Source: RGIG8748 sp045539515 (GTDB lineage: Bacteria; Bacillota; Clostridia; UMGS1810). From it: 34,310 bases of DNA. Shown here piece after piece: positions 25,837-33,031 of the stretch. How positions within the stretch are numbered: the stretch's first letter is position 1; the number at the start of each line of letters is the position of its first letter. The translations under genes and the position numbers were made by a program. Location: NCBI GenBank assembly GCA_045539515.1, contig JAZQFN010000070.1, positions 1 through 34,310 of the forward strand. The letters run 5' to 3'. The notes beneath the pieces are model-generated. The model had not been told where the DNA came from and searched no databases. It saw only the letters and a program-made list of their open reading frames with translations.

Positions 25837-26460
25837 TTAGTCTCTTTTAAGATCTATAACTACTTTTCTTCTTACACCCTGACCGATACTGTATGTAGTA
25901 ACTGTATCATGATTCTGAAGAGTAGCATGGATTATTCTTCTTTCATACGCGCTCATGGGTTCAAGAGCTGTCTTTCTTCCGGACTTAGCTACCTTGGAAG
26001 CAAGTCTTTTAGCAAGATTTTCAAGTGTCTTGATTCTCTTTTCACGGTAGTTTTCAGTATCTACGGAAACCTTTACGAAATCAAGATCGCCACGGTTAAC
26101 CACAAGGCTTGTAAGGTGCTGAAGGGCATCAAGAGTTTCGCCTCTCTTGCCTATTACGATACCCATATCGGGGCCGGAAAGCTCCACAGCAAGGTCATCG
26201 TTATTTTTCTTTACATCAACCTTTACCTCTTCGCCAAGTATTTCAAAAAGTCCATCCAGAAACTTTTCTGCTCTCTTTTCGGAAGAATCGCTGTATGTTA
26301 CCTTTACAACAGCATCCTTGCTTCCTATACCGAGAAAGCCTTTGGAACCTTCTTCTATAACCTCAACCTCAACTTCTTCTATGGAAGCACCAAGTTCACT
26401 TAATGCAAGCTCTATAGCTTCCTCCTTGGTCTTAGCGGATTTTTCTATAGTATTAGTCAT
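25837..26460 (-). CDS. khpB: RNA-binding protein KhpB (Jag/EloR)
   Basis: KhpB binds RNA together with KhpA and affects cell elongation and division in Gram-positive bacteria. The 207-residue product shows all three parts: the Jag-N domain (about residues 1-55, with KGFLGIGSKDA), a KH domain with the GPDMGIVIGKRGETLDALQ loop (about 90-112), and the C-terminal R3H domain with SAYERRIIHATLQNH (R-x3-H). The acidic stretch between Jag-N and KH is short compared with streptococcal forms. It follows yidC by 4 bp, the near-universal arrangement in Bacillota. Confidence 0.96.
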   Translation of the reverse strand: MTNTIEKSAKTKEEAIELALSELGASIEEVEVEVIEEGSKGFLGIGSKDAVVKVTYSDSSEKRAEKFLDGLFEILGEEVKVDVKKNNDDLAVELSGPDMGIVIGKRGETLDALQHLTSLVVNRGDLDFVKVSVDTENYREKRIKTLENLAKRLASKVAKSGRKTALEPMSAYERRIIHATLQNHDTVTTYSIGQGVRRKVVIDLKRD

Positions 26461-26464
26461 TTTA

Positions 26465-27427
26465 TTAACCTCTTTTTTTCTTCATATTATACTTTTTCAT
26501 TTTTTCCTGTATTTTTTCTTCGCGGATTTTATCCTGAGCTTCAATTTCCACAGCAAGCTTTCTGTTGTAGTAATTGTTGAGAAGGACTGTCTGTAACATA
26601 GACAACACATTGGATACTGTCCAGTAAAGACCCATAGCCGCAGGAAGAGTAAATGTAAAGAACAATGTCATAAGGGGCATCATATATGTCATGGATTTAG
26701 ACATACTTTCGCCCGTGTTGGGAACGGAAGACTTCTGGTCGGGAGAGAGAATTCTCTTCGGTTTCTGTTCTTCTTTCTTTTCTTCCTTCTTGGTTTTATT
26801 GATAGCTGTGCTTACCTTACTTGTAAGGTATGTTGTTACACATGCAAGGATAGGTATAATAAGAACGGTAAGAACTATCCAGTTTATCTTTCCGTTGGTA
26901 AATATACCCTTAAGTTCATCCCATGGAACTTCTGCAAGGTCAAGACCAAGAAAATTAAAGTCAAGACCGCCATCGCCGGCACTATGCATTTTTTCCGCAA
27001 GCTGAATCTGTGCTCCGGCATCCTTGGCATTTACACCATACTGCTTAAACAGAGCTGTCAATGCTTTTCCTGTGTGGCCAAGCACATATTCTACAGGCTC
27101 TCTTATAACATTATAGAAAGCAATAAGTATGGGGAACTGAATAAGTAAAGGCAGACATCCGCCCATAGGACTTACACCATACTCCTTGTAAAGCTTCATG
27201 GTTTCCTGTGCGGACTTGTCCTTGTCATCTTTATACTTTTCCTGAATCTCCTTGAGCTTAGGCTGCATGCGCTGCATCTTAGTCATAGATTTCTGTTGCT
27301 TGAGCGTAAGCGGGAGAAGTATAATCTTAATAAGTAATGTAAACAGAATTATGGCAACACCATAATTGTATACAAAGCCATATATAAAGTTCAGAACGGC
27401 GCCGAATGCTTCATATAGCCAACCCAT
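26465..27427 (-). CDS. yidC: Membrane protein insertase YidC (SpoIIIJ/OxaA type)
   Basis: YidC inserts and folds membrane proteins, alone or with SecYEG. The 320-residue product has no lipoprotein signal. It opens with a membrane helix region (LYEAFGAVLNFIYGFVYNYG) and the AIILFTLLIKIILLPLTLKQ helix, whose Lys takes the place of the groove Arg of SpoIIIJ. A cytoplasmic hairpin (about 47-90), the GVSPMGGCLPLLIQFPILIA helix, a loop of about 70 residues, and two to three further helices follow up to about residue 285. The C-terminal tail is basic (KIREEKIQEKMKKYNMKKKR). Four genes of the classical rnpA-yidD-yidC-jag order are intact here. Confidence 0.96.
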   Translation of the reverse strand: MGWLYEAFGAVLNFIYGFVYNYGVAIILFTLLIKIILLPLTLKQQKSMTKMQRMQPKLKEIQEKYKDDKDKSAQETMKLYKEYGVSPMGGCLPLLIQFPILIAFYNVIREPVEYVLGHTGKALTALFKQYGVNAKDAGAQIQLAEKMHSAGDGGLDFNFLGLDLAEVPWDELKGIFTNGKINWIVLTVLIIPILACVTTYLTSKVSTAINKTKKEEKKEEQKPKRILSPDQKSSVPNTGESMSKSMTYMMPLMTLFFTFTLPAAMGLYWTVSNVLSMLQTVLLNNYYNRKLAVEIEAQDKIREEKIQEKMKKYNMKKKRG

Positions 27428-27438
27428 AAAACATCCTC

Positions 27439-27648
27439 CTATCTTAACGGATCATAGCCACCCTCATGGAATGGGTGACACTTCAATACACGTCTTAAAG
27501 CAAGATATGAACCCTTTAGTGCTCCGTATTTCGTAACCGCCTGCAAGGCATAATCCGAGCAGGTTGGATAGAATCTGCAGCAAGGCTTCTTTAAGGGCGA
27601 TATCCTTTTGCGATAGAATTTAATAATGCAAATAAGAATCTTTTTCAT
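27439..27648 (-). CDS. yidD: Membrane protein insertion efficiency factor YidD
   Basis: YidD is a small membrane-associated helper of YidC-dependent insertion. The 69-residue product has the full signature: ISPLKKPCCRFYPTCSDYA with three conserved cysteines, and the C-terminal CHPFHEGGYDPL. Its start overlaps the rnpA stop by 4 nt, so its translation is probably coupled to rnpA. It is 11 bp ahead of yidC. Confidence 0.96.
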   Translation of the reverse strand: MKKILICIIKFYRKRISPLKKPCCRFYPTCSDYALQAVTKYGALKGSYLALRRVLKCHPFHEGGYDPLR

Positions 27649-27971
27649 ACAAGTTCAGACTTTTCTATACAATATTTCATTGCTGATACTACCCTGTCGT
27701 AGGGTACATATGCCATTTTTGACCTGGCGGATATAATAACATTATATCCTGTCTGGGTTTGGGGCATACACTCACGGTAGGCGGCACGGATAAGCCTTTT
27801 TGCACGATTCCTGTCGTGCGCCTTACCTACAGCCTTGGACACCGTGATACCAAGGCGATTTGTTTGAGTCCTGTTTTTGTAATAATGAAAAACCATACAG
27901 TCGGAAACTATCTTCTTGCCTTTTCTGTACGCATAAACAAATTCCCGGTTCAGCTTAACAGTTCCCTTCAT
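27645..27971 (-). CDS. rnpA: Ribonuclease P protein component (RnpA)
   Basis: RnpA is the protein subunit of RNase P, which removes 5' leaders of pre-tRNAs. I place the start at ATG 27971 (108 residues), 9 nt behind a perfect AGGAGG. The product begins MKGTVKLNREFVYAYRKGKK and contains the RNR motif in KAHDRNRAKRLIRAAYRE. The open frame continues upstream through the structured leader at 27992-28072, but that extension is not protein-like for this family and I reject it. The gene is separated from rpmH by 163 bp of hairpins ending in a U-tract, so it may be expressed at a lower level than rpmH. Confidence 0.96.
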   Translation of the reverse strand: MKGTVKLNREFVYAYRKGKKIVSDCMVFHYYKNRTQTNRLGITVSKAVGKAHDRNRAKRLIRAAYRECMPQTQTGYNVIISARSKMAYVPYDRVVSAMKYCIEKSELV

Positions 27972-27991
27972 ATAAAATTTCCTCCTATTAC

Positions 27992-28118
27992 AAAAAACGG
28001 AACGGTCGGAGTCGATACCCCATCCAAAGCTATGACGCACTATATGTGCAGCATCAGCTTAAAGACCGTTCCCTACAATATTTGTGTCTTGTAGGATTGA
28101 GCAAATATGCGCTCAATC
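27992..28118 (-). ncRNA. Highly structured leader between rpmH and rnpA, terminator-like three-way junction
   Basis: Read on the minus strand, three helices abut without spacers. They are an 8-bp hairpin (28118-28111 with 28102-28095), a 6-bp hairpin (28094-28089 with 28078-28073) and a 9-bp closing stem GGAACGGTC/GACCGTTCC (28072-28064 with 28007-27999). The closing stem holds two more hairpins: a long one (28060-28027; 5+3+5 bp with a G bulge and one mismatch) and GGGGT-ATCG-ACTCC (28021-28008). A T6 tract follows at 27997-27992, 5 nt before the rnpA ribosome binding site. I do not recognise it as a known class. It may attenuate rnpA after the highly expressed rpmH, or be a processed RNA. 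Confidence 0.6.
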
Positions 28119-28134
28119 GTTTCGGCTGATAAAA

Positions 28135-28269
28135 TTAAGCGGATAATACTTTTCTACCCTTTAATCTTCTGCGAGCTAAAACTTTTCTGCCGTTTCTGTC
28201 ACTCATTCTTGCTCTGAAGCCGTGAACCTTGCTTCTGTGTCTTACGTTAGGCTGGAATGTTCTTTTCAT
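28135..28269 (-). CDS. rpmH: 50S ribosomal protein bL34
   Basis: bL34 is a very small basic protein of the large ribosomal subunit. The 44-residue product begins MKRTFQPNVRHRSKVHGFRA and continues with RMSDRNGRKVLARRRLKGR, the textbook bL34 sequence. The ATG follows a perfect GGAGGTG. A consensus promoter lies about 200 bp upstream (28473-28501), giving a long structured leader. rnpA follows after 163 bp of hairpins. In most bacteria dnaA lies on the other side of rpmH; here it is an RsuA-type gene. Confidence 0.98.
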   Translation of the reverse strand: MKRTFQPNVRHRSKVHGFRARMSDRNGRKVLARRRLKGRKVLSA

Positions 28270-28472
28270 TAACTCTACACCTCCTTAATTAGTACAGCTG
28301 TAACTGACAAGATTTCTGATTAATATACACTTCGGCAAATAAAAGACAGTATCTGCCGCCCATAATTCAGGAAAAACCTGAGCAACGCCCGGCATTGCCG
28401 TTGGGTCCGCCGCGTACAAAACGGAGTGTGATATCTTGCCATAAAAAAATTGCCGACCGAAAATCACATTTT

Positions 28473-28501
28473 ATTATATACTATTGATTTTTATTTGTCA
28501 A
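28473..28501 (-). promoter_or_regulatory. Consensus sigma-A promoter of rpmH
   Basis: On the minus strand a perfect TTGACA (28496-28501) and a perfect TATAAT (28473-28478) are 17 bases apart. Transcription should begin near 28466, leaving a leader of about 197 nt before rpmH. Confidence 0.88.
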
Positions 28502-28567
28502 CAAAAATATTTAGTATATCCATAAAAACAAGCAATTTGTTCAGTTTTTTTCAAAAAACCGCCTGTT

Positions 28568-28576
28568 TTATCCACA
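28568..28576 (+). other. DnaA box
   Basis: The 9-mer TTATCCACA is the perfect DnaA-binding consensus, inside an AT-rich stretch of the rpmH/rsuA intergenic region, where oriC-associated boxes are found in many bacteria. Only one clear box is present, so this is not a complete origin by itself. Confidence 0.6.
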
Positions 28577-28593
28577 ATTCATACATTTTTTTC

Positions 28594-28623
28594 TTGAAAG
28601 ACACCTTTGTCTTATATTATAAT
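28594..28623 (+). promoter_or_regulatory. Promoter of the rsuA-tex operon
   Basis: TTGAAA (28594-28599) is followed after 18 bases by a perfect TATAAT (28618-28623). The start would be about 25 nt before the ATG at 28654, which has GGAG at 28643-28646. Confidence 0.7.
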
Positions 28624-28653
28624 AGTAACAAATATAGCTATTGGAGAATAATT

Positions 28654-29370
28654 ATGCGACTTGACAAATTTCTATCTTCTTCCGGCTACGGAAGCAGAAA
28701 AGATATAAAAATACTCATTAAAGGCGGTACCGTAACCATAAACGATGTCATAGCAAAGGACGGCTCCTGCCACATAGACGAAAACAAGGATTCCGTTAAA
28801 GTGGGGGATGAACCCGTAGTTTACAAAGAATTTATATATCTTATGCTGCATAAACCCCAAGGATATGTAAGTGCCACTTATGACAAACATCTTCCCACGG
28901 TATGTGACCTTATACCCAAAGAATATTCACATTTTGATGCTTTCCCCGTGGGCAGACTGGATATTGACACAGAGGGCCTGCTTGTACTTACAAACGACGG
29001 AGCACTTACGCACAGAGTATTGTCACCAAAGAAGCATGTTAATAAAACATACTTTGCAAGATGTGAAAAACCCCTTACGAAAAGTGATATAATCTCATTT
29101 TCAAAGGGCGTAACTTTAGACGACGGATACGTCACAATGCCGGCACACCTTACAATAAACGAAAATCCGACGGAATGTACCCTTGTAATACAGGAGGGGA
29201 AATTTCACCAGGTTAAAAAAATGATGGAATCTATAGGAAACAAGGTAGTATATCTCAAACGCATAAAAATGGGCTCTCTATGTCTTGACGAAAAGCTTCC
29301 TATAGGAAAGATGCGGGAGCTTACCGCGGAAGAAGTAGCTCTTATGGAAATAAACACAACGGAGGAATAA
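28654..29370 (+). CDS. rsuA: RsuA-family 16S rRNA pseudouridine synthase
   Basis: RsuA-type enzymes convert a uridine of small-subunit rRNA to pseudouridine. From ATG 28654 the product is 238 residues. An N-terminal S4 domain (MRLDKFLSSSGYGSRK) leads to the catalytic domain with PVGRLDIDTEGLLVLTNDG; the Asp of GRLD is the nucleophile. The EGKFHQVKKMMESIGNKVV segment and KMRELTAEEV near the end follow. HQVKKM and the lack of a basic C-terminal tail favour RsuA over RluB, though specificity cannot be proven by eye. The frame is open further upstream, but GGAG and a promoter fix this start. tex begins 1 bp after the stop. Confidence 0.9.
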   Translation: MRLDKFLSSSGYGSRKDIKILIKGGTVTINDVIAKDGSCHIDENKDSVKVGDEPVVYKEFIYLMLHKPQGYVSATYDKHLPTVCDLIPKEYSHFDAFPVGRLDIDTEGLLVLTNDGALTHRVLSPKKHVNKTYFARCEKPLTKSDIISFSKGVTLDDGYVTMPAHLTINENPTECTLVIQEGKFHQVKKMMESIGNKVVYLKRIKMGSLCLDEKLPIGKMRELTAEEVALMEINTTEE

Positions 29371-29371
29371 A

Positions 29372-31516
29372 ATGGATATAATAAAAAAGCTCAGCGAAAC
29401 TTTAAAAATAGGGGAGAACCAAGTCAGAAATACCGTTGCTCTTATTGACGACGGCAATACCATACCCTTTATTGCACGATACCGTAAAGAGGTAACAGGC
29501 TCCCTCACCGACGAGGTTTTAAGAGATCTGGACGAAAAGCTCAGGTACTTCCGCTCTCTGGAGGAAAGAAAAGCAGAAATACTGCGTCTTATAGATGAGC
29601 AGGGACAGCTTACAGATGAGCTCAGAGAAAAAATAGAAAATGCCGAAATCTTAAGCGAGCTGGAAGATATATACAGACCCTACAGACCCAAACGAAAGAC
29701 CAGAGCCTCCATTGCCAAGGAAAAGGGTCTTGAACCCCTTGCAAACAGAATCCTTATGCAGCAGGATAAATCCGGCACACCACTCCAATACTCCGAGGAA
29801 TATATAAATGAAGAAAAAGGTGTCCTCACAGCAGAAGATGCTCTTGCAGGTGCAATGGATATTATAGCCGAGTTTATCAGCGATAACGCAGATTACCGTA
29901 AGCACATACGCTCTGTATCGCTCTCTCACGGCATTATTGTTACAAAGGCCGCAACTGAAGAGGAAACAGTCTACTCTATGTACTACGATTTTTCGGAAAG
30001 AGCCAAAACCATAGCCAACCACAGGGTTCTTGCCATAGACAGAGGAGAAAGAGAAGAAAAACTGAAGGTTAGCCTTTCTGTAGATGAAACAGCAGTCACA
30101 GATTATCTTAAATCTCAAATACTTAAAAAATCCATATATGACGAAATCATTGTATCATCTATAGAAGATTCCTACAAAAGACTCATTGCTCCTTCCATAG
30201 AAAGAGAAATACGAAACACTCTGACCGAAAGAGCGGAAGATGGTGCTATAAAAGTTTTTGCAGAAAATCTCAAACAATTACTGATGCAACCGCCCATTAA
30301 AGGAAAAACTGTACTTGGTCTTGACCCGGGCTATCGCACAGGCTGCAAACTTGCAGTATGCGACCCCACGGGCAAGGTTGTAAAAACCGATGTAATATTC
30401 TGCACTCTTGATCATCACGACAAAGTAAAAAGCGCGCAAACAGTACGCAAACTCATAGAAGAATACAATATAGAACTCATATCCATAGGAAACGGTACCG
30501 CATCGGGAGAATCAGAAAAATTCATATCAGAAATAATCTCGGAAATGGACAGAGAAATCTACTATATAATAACTAACGAAGCCGGAGCTTCTGTATATTC
30601 CGCATCAAAACTCGGTACAGAGGAGTTCCCTGATTTCACGGTAGAACAGCGCAGCGCGGCATCCATTGCACGAAGAGCTCAGGATCCCTTGTCGGAATTG
30701 GTAAAGATAGAACCGGGTTCCATAGGGGTAGGCCAGTACCAGCACGATGTCAGTCAGAAAGCCCTCACCGAAACATTAGGCGGCATAGTTGAAGGATGTG
30801 TTAACAACGTTGGTGTAGACCTTAATACAGCCTCCTGGCCTCTTTTATCATACGTGGCAGGTATAAGTAAAGCAGTTGCTAAAAACATTGTTTCCTACAG
30901 AGAAGAAACCGGCTGCTTTAAATCAAGAAAGGAGCTTCTTAAGGTAGATAAGCTTGGGCCGAAGGCATTTGTGCAATGTGCAGGATTTCTTAAAATACCC
31001 GGTGCAGAAAATCTTCTGGACTCCACAAGTGTTCATCCGGAATCCTACGATATTGCCAACTCTCTGATTAAAGAGGCAAATATTACCGAGGAAGAAATCA
31101 GAAGCCGTAAAACAAAAGATATAGAAACCAAACTGAAATCCATAGATATTCAAACCTTTATCGCTTCACACGGTATAGGTAAACCCACTCTTACCGATAT
31201 TATGGACTCTCTCTTAAAGCCCGACCGTGACCCCAGAGATTCTATGCCAAAACCCATACTTAAAACAGATGTTCTTACAATGGAAAGCCTGTACTCCGGA
31301 ATGGTATTGCAGGGAACTGTCCGTAATGTAACAGATTTCGGAGCATTTGTAGACATAGGTGTTCATCAGGATGGTCTTGTGCATATTTCCGAAATATGTG
31401 ACAAATTCATCAAACATCCCTCCGAGGTATTAAAAGTTGGAGATGTTATAAAAGTCAAGATTCTTGATGTAAATGTAGACAGAAAGAGAATTTCCTTGTC
31501 ATCAAAACAGGCATAA
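29372..31516 (+). CDS. tex: Tex-family S1 RNA-binding protein
   Basis: Tex is a conserved nucleic-acid-binding accessory factor related to eukaryotic Spt6; its exact role in most bacteria is unsettled. The 714-residue product has the N-terminal helical region with FIARYRKEVTGSLTDEVLRD (about residues 33-52) and YRPYRPKRKTRASIAKEKGL. A YqgF/RNase H-like domain begins at LGLDPGYRTGCKLAVCDPTG (about 313). Helix-hairpin-helix repeats begin at GVDLNTASWPLLSYVAGISK (about 480), and a C-terminal S1 domain at VLQGTVRNVTDFGAFVDIGV (about 643). It is complete. Its GGAGGAA site lies inside the end of the rsuA gene, so the two are co-transcribed. Confidence 0.96.
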   Translation: MDIIKKLSETLKIGENQVRNTVALIDDGNTIPFIARYRKEVTGSLTDEVLRDLDEKLRYFRSLEERKAEILRLIDEQGQLTDELREKIENAEILSELEDIYRPYRPKRKTRASIAKEKGLEPLANRILMQQDKSGTPLQYSEEYINEEKGVLTAEDALAGAMDIIAEFISDNADYRKHIRSVSLSHGIIVTKAATEEETVYSMYYDFSERAKTIANHRVLAIDRGEREEKLKVSLSVDETAVTDYLKSQILKKSIYDEIIVSSIEDSYKRLIAPSIEREIRNTLTERAEDGAIKVFAENLKQLLMQPPIKGKTVLGLDPGYRTGCKLAVCDPTGKVVKTDVIFCTLDHHDKVKSAQTVRKLIEEYNIELISIGNGTASGESEKFISEIISEMDREIYYIITNEAGASVYSASKLGTEEFPDFTVEQRSAASIARRAQDPLSELVKIEPGSIGVGQYQHDVSQKALTETLGGIVEGCVNNVGVDLNTASWPLLSYVAGISKAVAKNIVSYREETGCFKSRKELLKVDKLGPKAFVQCAGFLKIPGAENLLDSTSVHPESYDIANSLIKEANITEEEIRSRKTKDIETKLKSIDIQTFIASHGIGKPTLTDIMDSLLKPDRDPRDSMPKPILKTDVLTMESLYSGMVLQGTVRNVTDFGAFVDIGVHQDGLVHISEICDKFIKHPSEVLKVGDVIKVKILDVNVDRKRISLSSKQA

Positions 31517-31845
31517 AATCAAGTTTTTCAGCATTAAATGAAACAAATAATAAAAATTTCATCTTTTTTTGTGCAGAAACAACAAAAAAAATGGGATTTT
31601 TAATGGTCTAAAAAAAACATATGGAAATATTGTCATACAATTCTACAAAAATATTTTTTTAAATTGTGCATTTAGCATAATTACGCCCATTTAAGATTTT
31701 TTAATCGAAAAAATTTTGTTTTATTTTATGCAATCTGTATAATTTATAGGATTTATTTTGGCATTTTAGCCATTGGACTTTTTTTAAAAATATGTTAGAA
31801 TACTAGTAATGTAAAATGTATGAATATGCTTAGGAGGTATATATA
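31517..31845 (+). other. AT-rich intergenic region between tex and the ABC ATPase gene
   Basis: This 329-bp gap is strongly AT-rich and contains no convincing gene. A weak terminator for tex may be formed by ATGAAA/TTTCAT (31538-31562) followed by a T7 run. The right end holds the ABC-ATPase promoter. A second, weaker promoter candidate is TTGTTT with TATAAT 16 bases later, near 31715-31745. Confidence 0.6.
31773..31801 (+). promoter_or_regulatory. Promoter of the sugar-ABC ATPase gene
   Basis: TTGGAC (31773-31778) and TAGAAT (31796-31801) are exactly 17 bases apart. The start site would be near 31808, leaving a leader of about 38 nt that ends in AGGAGGT before the ATG at 31846. I see no obvious operator. 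Confidence 0.7.
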
Positions 31846-32958
31846 ATGTCAAGTTTAAGTTTACAGCACATCTACAAGAAGTACGAAGGCGGCGTTGTTG
31901 CAGTTTCCGATTTCTGCATTGATATTCAGGATAAGGAATTTATTATCTTCGTTGGTCCTTCCGGTTGCGGTAAAACCACAACTCTCAGAATGATTGCAGG
32001 ACTTGAAGAGATTACCGAAGGTGATCTTTTTATTGACAACATTCGTATGAACGATGTTGCACCTAAGGACAGAGATATTGCCATGGTTTTCCAGAACTAC
32101 GCTCTCTATCCTCATATGACAGTATTTGATAATATGGCATTTGGTCTTAAGTTAAGACACATTCCCAAAGACGAAATTTCAAGAAGAGTTACAGAAGCTG
32201 CTAAGATTCTCGATATCGAGCACCTTCTTGACAGAAAGCCTAAGGCTCTCTCCGGTGGTCAGAGACAGCGTGTTGCTTTAGGTAGAGCTATAGTAAGAGA
32301 ACCTAAGGTATTCCTTATGGACGAACCTCTCTCCAACCTTGATGCTAAGCTTCGTGTACAGATGAGAACAGAAATCTCCAAGCTTCACCACAAGCTCCAG
32401 ACAACATTCATCTACGTTACACACGACCAGACAGAAGCTATGACCATGGGTACAAGAATCGTTGTTATGAAAGACGGTTTTGTTCAGCAGATTGATACAC
32501 CTATGGGTCTTTACAGCAACCCCTGCAACAAGTTCGTTGCCGGATTTATCGGCAGCCCCCAGATGAACTTCACAGACTGTGTAGTTGCTTCTGAAGGCAA
32601 TGATATAACACTTTCCTTCGACGGACAGAAAATTGTTCTTCCCGCAGGAATTGCTACAAAGCTCAGAGATGCAGGCTGCGTAGATAAAGAAGTTATCCTC
32701 GGTATCAGACCCGAAGATATCTATGATGACGAAGCATTCCTTGCTAACTCTCCCGAAAGCCAGGTTTCTGCTTTTGTTGAAGTTACCGAGCTTATGGGTG
32801 CTGAAACTTATCTCTATGCTATGATCGGTGATACACAATACACAGCAAGAGTTAACCCCAGAACCAACGCTAAGGCTCAGGCTCCCATTACACTTGCTTT
32901 CGACCTTAATAAGATTCACATCTTTGATAAGGAAACAGAAAAAACAATATTAAACTAA
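31846..32958 (+). CDS. ugpC: ABC transporter ATP-binding protein, UgpC/MsmK (sugar) type
   Basis: This is the cytoplasmic ATPase of CUT1-type carbohydrate importers. The 370-residue product has Walker A GPSGCGKTTTLRMIAG (about residues 38-53), the Q-loop FQNYALYPHMTV, the signature LSGGQRQRVALGRAIV, Walker B VFLMDEPLSNLDAKLR and the switch histidine in YVTHDQTEAMTMG. The C-terminal OB-type regulatory domain (about 240-365) has GIRPEDIY. No binding protein or permease gene is adjacent. The gene has its own promoter and terminator, so it is probably a shared ATPase serving several sugar transporters, as MsmK does in streptococci. The codon use looks richer in preferred codons than in its neighbours. 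Confidence 0.95.
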   Translation: MSSLSLQHIYKKYEGGVVAVSDFCIDIQDKEFIIFVGPSGCGKTTTLRMIAGLEEITEGDLFIDNIRMNDVAPKDRDIAMVFQNYALYPHMTVFDNMAFGLKLRHIPKDEISRRVTEAAKILDIEHLLDRKPKALSGGQRQRVALGRAIVREPKVFLMDEPLSNLDAKLRVQMRTEISKLHHKLQTTFIYVTHDQTEAMTMGTRIVVMKDGFVQQIDTPMGLYSNPCNKFVAGFIGSPQMNFTDCVVASEGNDITLSFDGQKIVLPAGIATKLRDAGCVDKEVILGIRPEDIYDDEAFLANSPESQVSAFVEVTELMGAETYLYAMIGDTQYTARVNPRTNAKAQAPITLAFDLNKIHIFDKETEKTILN

Positions 32959-32971
32959 TTGTTAATAAAAT

Positions 32972-33002
32972 AAAAGGCAGCCCTTTATGAGCTGCCTTTT
33001 TT
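32972..33002 (+). terminator. Intrinsic terminator of the ABC ATPase gene
   Basis: A 10-bp stem, AAAAGGCAGC (32972-32981) with GCTGCCTTTT (32991-33000), has a 9-base loop and a T6 run (32997-33002). It is 13 bp past the stop and only 15 bp before the mltG ribosome binding site. Confidence 0.92.
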
Positions 33003-33031
33003 CATAAGATTACAAATGAAAGGATGGTTAT

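Larger units (their letters stand above)
28270..28653. other. Divergent intergenic region with two promoters, DnaA box and rpmH leader
   Basis: This 384-bp gap separates the leftward operon from the rightward one. The left half (28270-28466) is the transcribed, GC-richer leader of rpmH, with small hairpins such as CGGC-AAT-GCCG and TCAGG-TTTTT-CCTGA. The right half is very AT-rich and holds the rpmH promoter, a perfect DnaA box and the promoter of the RsuA-type gene. A 60-codon open frame on the minus strand (28285-28467) starts at the predicted transcription start, lacks a ribosome binding site and is probably not a gene. Confidence 0.8.

Noticed and set aside
27645..28040. A longer RnpA reading frame starting upstream at 28040
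   Set aside because: The extra 23 residues come from the structured leader, have no ribosome binding site and do not match RnpA N-termini; ATG 27971 has a perfect AGGAGG.
28008..28072. Possible tRNA or tRNA-like gene (9-bp end stem plus GGGGTATCGACTCC resembling a T-arm)
   Set aside because: There is no D-arm, the T-loop consensus fits poorly, the closing stem is 9 bp and no CCA or anticodon arm of proper shape is present.
28008..28072. Hammerhead ribozyme (three-way junction containing CTGATG)
   Set aside because: The CUGAUGA core is incomplete and the partner GAAA core sequence is absent; the CTGATG lies in a paired stem.
28285..28467. 60-codon minus-strand reading frame upstream of rpmH
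   Set aside because: It begins at the predicted transcription start without a ribosome binding site, and its sequence is better explained as a structured leader.
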